DNA from: Gymnogyps californianus
Taxonomy: Eukaryota; Chordata; Aves; Accipitriformes; Cathartidae
Assembly (NCBI RefSeq): GCF_018139145.2
Contig: NC_059481.1
Location: 980,368-1,044,367, forward strand
DNA: 64,000 nt
Direction: 5' to 3'
Shown piece after piece: positions 28,001 to 40,000 of the stretch. How positions within the stretch are numbered: position 1 is the first letter of the stretch; the number at the start of each line of letters is the position of its first letter. Made by a program: the position numbers and the translations under genes. The notes under the pieces are model-generated. The model ran no database searches, was not told the DNA's origin, and was given only the letters and a program-made list of their open reading frames with translations.

Positions 28001-31000
28001 TGCTCGGGAGCGTGGTGGAAGCAAAGTCTGAGTTTTCGGCTTTGATGTCTGCATTTGCTCTCGTTCCAGCTGCGATGCTTTAATCTCCAAAACGCTATGC
28101 TAGGTTTTCGCTGTGCTCAGCTTGAATTTTTTCCAAGACATTGCACTGCTGAAATAGCAGAATTTGCCTGTGGATTCCAGTGCAGTGATCAGTCTGTGTT
28201 TATTGGGGTGATAAACTTTCCACGAGAGCAAGGGTGGAGCAGGGCCTTTTACATGTAGTCAAGCCAAATCACTCAGCAGCAAGACTGAAGCTGTTAAGCA
28301 AATTCAGATGATTTCTGCTTGCAGCAGCCTCCACTATAATAGGCTGCTTTTTCTCCAAAGGAGAACCTGCACGTGTCGTGCCTGAATTTTCTTCCCTTAA
28401 TGTGTTGTTCTTGTTTAATGCTATGGAACAATTCCTTGTTTAGATGTGATTTCGTACATTAATTGCGTTAAACTGGTCATGGTTTGTATTTCAAGTGTTG
28501 AGTTGTACCTTTGAATCCTCAAGATGAGACCTCTGCTCTGCCTGTGGCTTTTCATCCTGCACTCTTTGAATCCAGAACTGCTTATCTAGGACAGACTGCT
28601 GCACAGCACCGTGGCTTTGTTTGACCTTTTCAGTCCTCTGCCGACACAATTGCTCGCCATTAAAAACCTCAGGTTCGACTGCCCAGACAAAAGATACTTT
28701 TTCCTCAATCAATCTCTTTTGTTGGCAATGTCCTTCTTAAGCATTTACAGATCTACTGGTGATATTTGCAGAGTTCCTGTGGTTCACGATGGCAATGGAC
28801 TCGGTGGCACCAGGTCACGTTGCTTGTTACTGAAATAGAGCCAAACTACATAATGAATTATGCAGATGGGCTGTGATTAAATAAAATTTTATGCAGATTT
28901 TCTTAGGCTGCCCCTTTTTACTGTTCATAAGAAGAATGGGTCCAGAGGTGCCTGTATCTCAAGTTTGCAGAGAACCACCCTGAAATCATCTAGCCTCATC
29001 TGCCTGCTCGGATCCTGCAGGCAACAGGCACGCTTTAATATTTACATCAAGCTTACAGCTTCTCTTTTGAGCTTTGCCCCTTCCTAAAAAGATGCTAAAT
29101 GTTGACTTGTGTTTGAGCTGAGGGTGCATTACCCCGTGTCCCTCATAACTTTATTTCAGTAACTAGTGTGGAGCTGAGGAGCCCTGGCTTGGGCTGGGAG
29201 GCTCCACAGGGTTTGTCAGCAATGCTCCTGTGGGTCCAGGATACGTGAGCGATGCAGCCTGGGTCTGAAAATTAGATATATGTTACAGCTTTTTTATTCT
29301 AGCAAAGCCAGTAGGTAAGTTCTTGACTGCAGAGCTGGCAGCATTGCTGCTGAAAACCCTCAGAGAAAAATCGAACCCTAAAAATATGCCTGAAACTAAT
29401 AATGTTTTCTGTAGGCTGGCACTTAGGATGCTTTTTTTAATGTTCTTCGCTACGGCTTCACCTTGTAGGAGCTCCCACCAAGAGCAGAGCCTTCCTGAGG
29501 TTTAAAGCTGAGAAGGGTACTCCAAGCTCTTGGCTCATAAGGCTTTGAGTGGGTAAAGCTAACTGAAGGAGTTGAGACCCCAGAGAGCACTAAATAGTTG
29601 CGTTGCTTCCTTCCCTACATGAAATCCCCATCTTTTGAGTCTTGCTGCAATTTATCTTCCTGGTTCTTATGCCCGGTAGGAATTTAATTTTAATTGCAAT
29701 GCTCTCTCTTTACCAAGTAAGGCTGTAAATGTACTCCTTTCCCCTTGCTCTGGGAACAGGATTCTTCGCCTTCCTTAAGAGCCTTTCTGCAATTTTATTC
29801 TCCTGTATACCTTAATTAGCACACTCCTAATCCCAGTGGTTTCCTTCCTGATTTGCACTTTTCAAGACTGTTATCCTGATGTGGAAATTGTGGTAGAAGT
29901 ACTTACTGTATATGTAGCTTGAATTTATAATGGTTTCAGTTTTAAACTTTTCATAGAATATTCTGTTATTGTCTTCTATTATTCTCTATTATTCTTCTAT
30001 TATTCTCTAAATAGTAGAGATTATGATCTTGGTATTACAGATAATTATGTAGGTAAGTCCTCATCAGGTTTTACTGAAAACTCAGCGGCTCACCATGAGT
30101 TACTTGAAGAGCTATTGCAATTATTCAAGCCTTCAGCGCTAAGCTGATGGCATTAAATTATCATTTATGTTGATTTGGGGATATTTGAAAATGTTTTGGA
30201 GCTGCCTGGATCACATCCTGTCATTGTTTGACTTTCTGAATTGCTTCTGCATCAAACCATCCTGTTTTCTTAGAGGACCTAATCGCTGTTAATGCTTCCT
30301 AAAACATGAAGCTCTGTTAGGAGCAGTAGCCTCCCAAGACCAGGTTGGGTAAATGTTTTACATAGGATGTAAAACTCCGGCTAGACTGGGAATTCCTGCA
30401 ATACTCTGTAATATCTCATTAATGCGTCCTGATGACTGATACCTAATGATTCCCCAAGCATGTGAGTTAACGAGATTAAAACCATCCTATGGTAATCTTT
30501 GTCAAGCTGCATTTTGTTCTTTTTGAGTAATACATGGGAGCATAAGTTCTGTAATATTTAAGCTTTAGTAATCTCAGCGCTGCATTTATTGTATTGTTGG
30601 CAAGCTGATGAGTGCCGTTGGGCAGATTAACGAGGCTTTCCTAAATCGGTAGTAGGACGTAAAGTTATTATGTTGCTGACACACTCCAGCCTTAGTGTTT
30701 CCCTGTTCTACTGCCTTGACCTGTGCTGGGCTAGGCTGCCTGAGCACGTCACGGAGCAGATACAAAACCGTGCAGTTACACAAGCAATTTAATTCTGACG
30801 TCTCATAATTAGTGAAGTTTTCTGCTATTTTTAATATTGATCTCTTCTGTAAATATAGGTGTGTGTATGTAGTTACTTAAAACGTGCCGTAAAATTTATA
30901 ATCACTATGCTTTCAGGTCCCATGCTATATAATTTACGGACTTCTGTGCGACTTTGTGAAAAGAGGCTGTGTACGTAGTAGTGCTCCCCGTGCTGAGCCT

Positions 31001-34000
31001 TTACACTGAATAGCAGGACGTCGTATCTTTGTGTATTCAAGCAAAGATGTTGTTTTGACATAGGACAAAACCCCATATTTCAAAACAAAAACTCTTCCAT
31101 TGTGTTTTGGAACTGCTTCCGAGATGTAGACTGGAAATATATTTTTATAAAAAGTGTTACGCAGCTTGATACTGATGCCGGGATGCTGAGCACCTGTGCT
31201 AGATGCTGATTAAAAAAATTTGCGGTTAGCCCTGCACTGAATTCCTCCCTGTATGGGCTGGTCTGATTTTTCTTTTTGATGAAAAGGTAATTCAGGGAGC
31301 GCTGTGCAGCTCAGTGAGTGTTCAGACACCGAGGCTGGGTTTTTTTTCCCTTTTTTTCTGGTGCCTTTCAGAAAGCTAATCCACGCAAAAAGCCACTGTC
31401 AGCTGAGTATAAATATTGCGTACTCTTGCTGAGAAATCTGTTGCTGAGCTGTTAGGTGGGAAGGGTAGGCTCTGGCTCCTACCAGTTGGGTGTCGAGAGT
31501 TTTGTGTGTGACTTACAGCAAAATGGTTTGCACATATGCTTAATGACTATGATTGCTTATTTTTACATGGTGATGGGTCAAAATTTAAATCTTTGCTCTT
31601 TTTTAACGGAAAATTTTTTTCCCCCTTTCTCGTGAGTATAATAAGAGTAAACTTTGTGTAAGGTTGTGCTGAAAAACAACAGCTATGTATTATCTTGGTT
31701 GAAAAAGCAGCCCTTTTTTGGACATGCCTCATTTTCTGCAGGGGCTGTCATCTTCCTAACTGCTCAGACGAGTGCCAGCCCACGTTTGGGGTTGTACTCT
31801 GCCTGGTGTTTAGTGCAACATAGGGAACTCTGTGTCTTGTTCCCTAAGTCCAAGCGTTTAAGCTGCCAAAGCTAGACGCTTTCATGTGGTCGTGTTATTG
31901 CTTTGAAATCCATTTGTCTATTCAGGGGTGTAGCTGAGCAAAGCCTGCACTGATTTGGCCTTCGGTTCATTCACAGTGCATGCTGAAACTTATTTGCTTG
32001 CTGGGCAAGATCAAACAGAAAGGACACTCGAGAGGTAAAAATAAAGGCTCTGCCCAGCGAAAGGTTTACATGCAGGAGGAAGGGTATTAACGTTGTCCCG
32101 TTGACTGATTTCAATTCTTTTCATATTCTTCCAGCTGAAGGGCTTCCCCAGGTGTATTACTTCGGACCGTGTGGAAAGTACAACGCCATGGTACTAGAGC
32201 TGCTTGGTCCTAGCTTGGAAGATTTATTTGACCTCTGTGATAGGACGTTCACTTTGAAGACGGTATTAATGATAGCCATCCAGCTGGTGAGTAACAGCAG
32301 GCAGGGCTCTGCCCGGCAGCCTCCACGATGCCGACTCGTGTTTATGTCAGTCCTGGGGTAGCTGAAGGATGGGGCTGGTACAGTGCGAGGTTCAGGGGTG
32401 TCTGTTGGTTGGAGAGAGAATCTTCTTGCATCGTAGAATCACAGAATAGTTTGGGTTTGAAGGGACCTTCAAAGATCTAGTCCAACCCTCCTGCCATGGG
32501 CAGGGACATCTTTCACTAGATCGGGTTGGTCAAAGCCCCATCCAACCTGACCCTGAACACTTCCAGTTACGGGGCATCCATAACTTCTCTGGGCAACCTC
32601 TTCCAGTGAATTCTTCACCCTCATCGTGAAAAATTTCTTCCTTATGTCCAACCTAAACCTACCCTTTTTCAGTTTAAAAACATTGCCCCTTGTCCTGTCC
32701 TGACAGGCCTTGGTAAAAAGTCTCTCTCCATCTTTCTTATAAAAGAAAGCTTCTCAGGTTTGAGAAAAACTCTTGCTTATGAAAGGAAGGTCAAATTATG
32801 CTTATGAGCAAACTTGCTCCTTGCGTAGCAGAACCAGAGAAGCTGGATTCCTATGGACTTGCGTCCTCTGTCCCCTACACGCCCCTGCCCCAGTACCTAC
32901 CCCAGCTCCCTCTGTTTGGACATCCCCCAGAACATCTCATTTCTTACCCGCTCCCTGGGACACAGGGAGCACAGCACCCTCCCACACTCCTACTAGTTTT
33001 GCTGGTTTAGTGCTACCAGGCTGCTCATAGACTGAAAGCTCTCAGAGCGATGGGAGCTGAGCTCTCCTTAGCCAAAATACCAGCATTCAAGGTCTCTGCC
33101 TTGGTCAGATTTGGTCAAAATTGGCCAATGGGTTTAAATAACTAGCAGTTGGAAAATAATAGATCTATGGGCAGCACAACAGAGCCCCTAATTTGCCTGA
33201 AAAGGAAAGGAAACCAAGCTGAAAGTGGTAGCCTCAATTTGGGTTTGCGTTAAAAGTGGACAACATGAAAACTGAACGTACTAAACGTGGTGAGTGAACT
33301 TCCACAAGTGGGTAGGGCCCATCAGTTATCATTTTAGTTTGGCTTTCTGGTTTTCAACCTGTGGTCTGCAGATACCCAAGTGGCACAGCAGAGGTGGGAC
33401 TGTATATTCACGTTAACAGATCTGTGGATAGAAGTGTTGAAGGAAAGAGAAGATGGTAAGGGAGTGAGGAACACAATCCTTTCTAAATAAACTGAAGTTT
33501 GCCACAGCAGAATCTCAAATGGAAAACTGAGGTCACAGATGCAGACGTCTGAACAGCGCCTGCCTGATATTGGGTTCATGAAGTTGTCCTCCTACGGCTG
33601 AGCGGTCTAGTTTTGTTGGCTTTGAGTGTTCCTTCATCAGTGGAAACCCAATTTATAGTATTGTTTTTGATTAAATCAAGTGGCAACAGATGGCAAATTC
33701 TTGGATATAGCTTGTATGACCTTTTGGTTGTAAAGATGTAAAACGTAAAGATGTAAATTTATTCCCATGTGACTGCTGGGGAAATCGAGGTTGTCACAGC
33801 GGTGTCCGTCTGCCTTTTGCCAAGCCCTAGGGTTGCAGATTAGCTCTGTACTTGGACGATTTTCACTGGCATCATCTGCTGATCTTGTGACCTCAGCTGG
33901 CCTGCCAACTCATCTAGACACTGGTACCAGTTTGAAAAACAGATGCTTAGGGTGATGCAGGGGGACACCAAAAGCAGTCGCAAATGGAGGAGTTGATGTT

Positions 34001-37000
34001 CTCCAAAAGGAGCAGGCGGTGCTGCTCCTTTTTCCAGGGGGAGATGTTTTAGGGCCTTTCCAGTCTTCTCAGGAAGATTACATGAGTTACCGGCTTGGAG
34101 CATATGCATTTAAGGAGACAGATTTAGCATCTTCAGGTGTGCCCCGTCTCCTTCCCTGGGAGGTTTCCTGGGAGAAGGAAGACGTGTTTTCTGAAGGGGC
34201 TGGCACTTACTGCTTGACTGGAATGAAAACCCTTCGCTCCAGCCACAAGGCTTTGGGGGAAATTGTCTTGGATTTATCTTAGTTCCTACACTAAATCATT
34301 GCAATCACTGTGTCACGCTCCAGTGTGAGACACACATCAGGGAAGGAAAGTTGGACTGTCAAATTCAGTGGGTTCGCCTCCATAAATTATGTTTTGCTCT
34401 TGCTTTTGACCAGCCAAGCCTGCTTAAGCTGCTGTAATTCTAACCGCAGGCATAAGGAGACATAAGACTTCACTGCTAGAATCCAGTGCGTTGCACGAGC
34501 AGTGTTTCTCTTCTCTGATGCTTGACACGCCTGTTAACGAAGCCTAATATCCAGGGAGACTTCCAAAAATGTGAATGGCCCAGTACCACCCAGACAACAG
34601 AGAGGAGCACCCTGCCCTGATGTAGGGGAGTGAGGGACAACTCAGCACGTTGCAGAAAACTGCTGCTCTGGTTCGGCTCTCACCAAAATGTCATCAAATT
34701 GTATTTTTTTTTTAAGCCCAGGAAGACCAGCCAAAGGTAAAGCAGTACTACTTGGCTGGGAGGCCCCTCTGCAGCATGGAGCTCGGGGAGCTCCCAGGAG
34801 ATGACCCCGATGCTGGGAGTCACCTTTGTGTTGCCTCCCCTGCCTTGGGCTTGATCCTCTCTGGAGGGGGAGGAAGGAAACGTCTGCCATGGATGTCTTT
34901 GCACTTGTTGGAGCAGCAACACTGGGAGCCAGGGTGCCATGAGCTAGTGGGACGTTAAGTGTCCACCCCTTTGTCCCCTAGATCTTTCTCCCCTCACTTG
35001 CATGTAATGATCCCCATGTCTTTAGGAGCATCCAGTCCCTTCTCTGCTGTTTGCGTGGTTGCTTGCCGTTGCCTGCTGCAGGCTCAGCCCGACAGCAGCC
35101 AGCTGCTGCTTTCAAGGTCCCATTTAGCTGCCTTCTCCCCGCTCTCCCTCCTTAAGCCTGACCGCTGCTGCAGCACATCTCCGACACATCTACATGTGTG
35201 CTGCATGCTAAAACTAGGCAGGAACTTTGGATGTGGTGTGGTGGCACTTGATCTCCTTTTTTTGTGTCCAGCGGTCAATTTTTAACCAGAGGCATCCCTG
35301 AAAGGTGTTTTCTAATAAGCATACATGCTTGGCTGGTCTTACTTAGCTTGACAGGTAGCAGCATCTCAAGACTGGGATGGATCCTTTAACTCTACAAATG
35401 TTAGAAGAAAGAGAAGCCCTCTAGGAGAAACAAATGTATCGTCATTGTTTTAAGGAATGTCGCTTGTGATTATGGGAGAATTTAAACGTGGTTTTACATC
35501 AAGAAGACTCTCCTGGCTGAGGGAGATAGAGACCGGACGATAATGAGTCTTCAAGAAGGAGAGCCTGTTTTGGAATCTTTTCAGATGAGATGACACAGTA
35601 GGAAGGTCTGCCTGGGCAGGGGGATGAGCCACACAGCCCTCAGGTTTGTCACTAGGCTTGCATGTTCTTCTGGTAAGCGTGCGTTGTGTTCAGAGCTGTG
35701 GCAGCAGCTTATCAAACACAGCTTGAGTCGAATCAGAAACGCTCTTGGTCTAATGTACCGTTTCATACCTCTCGGTGAAAACCTGCATTGAAGGAGTCCT
35801 CTGTTTTCCTTCCCCAGTGGAAGTTTTCCAGCTCTGTTACTGCTGTAACTTGTGCATCTCCGATGCTTCACGTTGCTCTGCTAAGAGCATCAAACTGGAA
35901 CTGCTTCCTCCATCCTCCGCGTGCAGCTGAATAGATCAAGTGGTTGATGTTCCTGAACGAAGCAAAGCTCAGCAATTAAAAACATGTTCACTAACGTCAG
36001 TCCCTAAAGCCCGTAAATCGGAAGTCATCTTAGGGCTTTGCGGAGCTGACTTGGTGTTTGGGCTGAGGGAGAATGTTTTTTTTTATTCTGGCTTCAATTT
36101 TTCACTCTTGGCCAGGTCCAACGTGTGCGATGCTCATTGACAACTCAGTTTTGTCAAGAGTAAATGTTATTTTCACCCTTGCTTTATGTGCTTGCCATCA
36201 GAGACAAGGTCTGTTGTGCCAGGCAGTGTGCAAATACTTCTGGCTGCTGTCTGGACGAAGTCACAGTGAAAAGTTTTTTGACTGGTGATCATCAAAATTG
36301 TATTGCGTAAGAGACACCAAAACAGCCTTTAAACAGGAGGAATTTTTTTATCTCTGCTGAGCTGATCTATATTCAAGCAGGTGATGCATGGAAGAAGGGC
36401 TCAAATTTACCAAGAGGGTCTAGAGATGGGATTGCCATGGAGATCAGATCCTCAAGAGTTACCTTTTTGGGGGAAGAGGGTTTATTACACTTGCTTCCTT
36501 GGCAGGAGAAAGGAAAATAAAAGCATGGGTTTCTTTGGCATCTGGTTAAATGACACAAATATTCTCTCATTTCTCAGCTGCAGTGCAGGGGTCCCCTGGC
36601 TGTGTGCCAGGGGATGCTCTCCCCTCCTAGAGGTTTCTCCGACATCTGAAATGGCGATTTGTGGCTCCGAACATGGACTCGGCCGGCCTGCTTTAATTCA
36701 CAAGCAGAGTCTCCCATCCGCCCCTAGTGTTCCTGTGCCCTATGATAAAATGCCATAGTCTGTTCTTACTACTGTTGAAATAACAGAGCAGATGTTAACA
36801 CTGCTTCACAGTCACTGTTTTTCCAGTATAAAAGCAATTTCAACAGTTAGTCCCAGCTCCTTGCAGTGGTTTCTCTGTCCGTAGAAGAATTAATGCACAG
36901 ACATTAGAGCCTGTAGTTCAAACACAAAGGAGTGGGCACCGTGTCTCTGCATCCAGCACATTTCTGGAGCGGGAACTCCACTTCGCCTCTCCTTCAACTA

Positions 37001-40000
37001 TGCAATGGGTTTGAGTCAGGCCGAGGTCGTGCTGCACCGGCGCTGCTTGTTTCTTCTCGGGCAGCAAGCCTGGAAGGGCAGTGCAGCGCAGATAGTCACC
37101 AGCTCCCCATCGCTAGCAGCCACAAGCAGGGCGAGTGTCTTGTCAGGGTGAATAAAGCATGGAGGCTACTCCGGGAAACATATTTCTGACTTGGAGAGCG
37201 TCTTTCAGCCGTCATTGGCTGTGCTCAGCTCTCCGGCAACACATCATGAAGCATCCAGGCAGGTGGAAGTAAAGAAAAAGGAATATGAAAGACCCAGCAG
37301 CATCTGTGTGTGTGGGGTGGAAGCAAAAAAGGCAGGTAAATAAATATCTCTAAGTGCTGCTGGAGCGTATCGGTTCATCTGACATCTCAGCTGTCCAAGT
37401 TGTTGTCCTGGCCAATGCAATTTGCTATGCGTTTTTAAGGAACAAAAAAAATAGGCTTTTTTCAGGTTGTGTAATTGCTGTTGGCCGTTTCAATAACTGA
37501 GCTTCTCTGGTAGCAGGGACAAATCAAATGAGCCAGTCAGGCTCTGTTTGAAAGTTTGTTATGTATGGAGAGACGAGGAAACGCTTTGTTCCAGTTTTAA
37601 GGGTTGCATCTTAATTTGAATTGCCTCCCGACATACCTTTTTGTCTTCCAACCTGCTGCTGTGTCCTGTAGGTGATTCAAAGCGTGAAGAATGGCTGAAG
37701 TGCAGAGCATCTGCTCTGTTCTGCATCATCCTATAATTGATTAGAAATAATGGCTGTTAGCTGTGAAACCCATTTTCTCAGCACATTGAAATAAATCACT
37801 ACTTAGAGGGGAGGGGAAGAGCAGCACATGCTGTTACCTTCTTTGAAGAGCCTTTGAGCAAGTTCTGTTTTTTAAGACTGATTCACCTGCAGTCAATTTT
37901 TTCCTGTCTACTGCCCTCCTTGTACAGCATTTTTTATTTTATAAGGAGTGCTGCCCCCTCCTGCCTGTTACTTCTTTCTGAATGGTGGAAATACAGCAGA
38001 TTTTCCTTAAAAATAAGGTATCTGATAAACCTCTGGGAGCGAGATGGAGTGATCACACGCCTGCGGAGCTTTCAGCCAGGTGTGGATCCAAGATCTGTAA
38101 AGAGAAAGAGAGATCTGGTTTTGCCAGCTGAGAATGCGTCTGAATTCAGAGCAAGAAACCAAAGAGCAGTCGGGGTTTATCAGCCCAACGGTGCTCACAG
38201 TCGAGGCAAGCGGGGTGGTTGGAGGGACTGACATGGGGTTACTGCTGCCTGGGCAGCTGCGGGAAAGGCTGGCTCGGTGATCCAGAGCTCCAGCCTGCCC
38301 CGCGCGGGAGGTACGGAGCTGTCCTGCCAGTATCGACCCAGCGCAGAACCGCCCAGGAACTGGTGACTCCCCGCAGGGAGCTCCCTGGCGGGGGTGACCA
38401 GCCGGTGGCTCTCACCTTAGATGTTCCCCAGATCTGATAGCATCACGCTGTGAGGTCCACCGCAACGGTGCGGCAGTGACCTCTGCGGACTGATACTCGT
38501 TAGTGCAATATTTGGAGTTTGCAAGAGCTTTGCAACGGTTTCGCAGGGTTGCAAGCCTGCATGCAGACAGGTAGATTCAAATGGCCTTTCCAAAGAAGCA
38601 TCTTGCTTAAAAAAGCCACCGTGCCCTACAGCATGCCACGGCAGCCGCGGACCAGGATAGCCATAAATGGGTATTCACATGTTTTCATTTAAAACCTAAA
38701 AAGGAAATTAAAAGGTAATAAATTAAATGAAATTGTGAGTTATTTCCAATTGGAATCATCTGTTAAGTTAGGAACTCAAAGGCGAACTGCTTGGTGACCT
38801 ATTCAAACTTCACCTGCAATATATTTAGTTTCAAAAGCAATATTAATGATGAGCATCTGAATAAGGTGCATTTTTAGAGGGGAAACGGCCCTCCATCGTC
38901 TTGGAAGTGGGGTTCCTGTCCTTCTACCTTCCCTTCTCAATCGTACTGCCAGAACAAAGTTAGTCAAAAGCTGAAAAACATTCCAGCTATTCCTAGTTGA
39001 CAACCGATGAGATTAACTATTATTTTTAGTCAGCGTTGAGGATCGTAAGGCTTCCGCCTGCCCAAAAATCCCCCTCCATGAAGAATCTGGTGTGTCTAAG
39101 ACAACATATGGGTCGAGGGAGGAAGGTGGTAAGACACAGAGCAACAAGGGAAGGCTGTGGGCAAGGGAAGAGCTCTTGGTAACCGGTTTAGTATGTTTAA
39201 AATCAATACAAAAAGGCTGCTGCAGTTCCCCGTGGCATTCTTCCAAGAGCTGTGTCCCAGTGGTAACGTTTCAGAAACAGCCTTTGCAATTTCTGTAGGA
39301 ATAAAGTCAGGGAGCGCACAGTACGGTAGCCGGGGAGAGGAGAGGATGACAAATTCCTCTTCCAACTCTGCATCAGAGGACGCGACCCAGCTCCGATCGT
39401 AACTGCTGCCTTGGTTCACTCTGTCTGTTGTTGCATTTCTCGTAGAGTAGCTGAAATCTGAGATAGCACTGAGCCGAGGCTCGGTGATGGGCTGATAAAA
39501 CCTTGCTGCCTTGTTAGCCAGGAAAGCACAGTAGCTGGTCTGCTCGCAAATAACTTTTGCCTCGTTGTTTTGCAGATATCTCGAATGGAGTACGTGCATT
39601 CGAAGAACCTCATCTACCGAGATGTCAAGCCAGAAAACTTCCTTATTGGCCGGCAAGGCAATAAGAAAGAGCACGTCATTCACATCATAGACTTTGGATT
39701 GGCGAAGGAGTACATTGACCCAGAAACCAAAAAACACATACCTTACAGGGAACACAAGAGCTTAACTGGAACGGCAAGATACATGTCCATCAACACGCAT
39801 CTTGGCAAAGGTTGGTGGGAGCTTGCCGTGCTGAGTCCTGTAGACCTCCGATGGTAGCTTGGCTTACGGCTCTCTCGTGCCCTTCAAGCTATTTGTAAAC
39901 CTCTCAATGCCATGAGGCTGTTTACAGTTGTGAGGCTTATTTTTTTTTTTTCCCCTTTGGAGGAACTGAGATAGCTGAAATGTTGGAAGCCTTGTAATTA

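Larger units (their letters stand above)
11776..32134 (+). other. CSNK1G1: Large intron (20.4 kb)
   Basis: The largest intron in the window, from GTAAGT at 11776 to TTCCAG at 32129-32134. Poly-T tracts lie at about 18045-18062 and 18187-18200. Other contents are a 12-bp tandem duplication (23918-23941), a 21-bp AT-rich tandem repeat (29973-30014) and a possible decayed CR1 end at 14461-14500. ORFs of up to 174 codons occur on both strands but none has a recognisable domain, splice context or codon signature. No nested gene, tRNA or snoRNA could be supported by eye. Confidence 0.88.

Noticed and set aside
28660..28695. GGTTCGACTGC, resembling a tRNA B-box
   Set aside because: No A-box at the right spacing, no cloverleaf pairing and no T run downstream.
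28970..29035. CR1-like wording (GAAATCATCTAGCC...)
   Set aside because: Only about 20 bases are suggestive and the flanks do not continue the CR1 pattern, so it is too weak to annotate.
39096..39755. 219-codon minus-strand ORF
   Set aside because: It runs antisense across the catalytic-loop exon, whose reading on the + strand is certain. The antisense protein has no recognisable domain.
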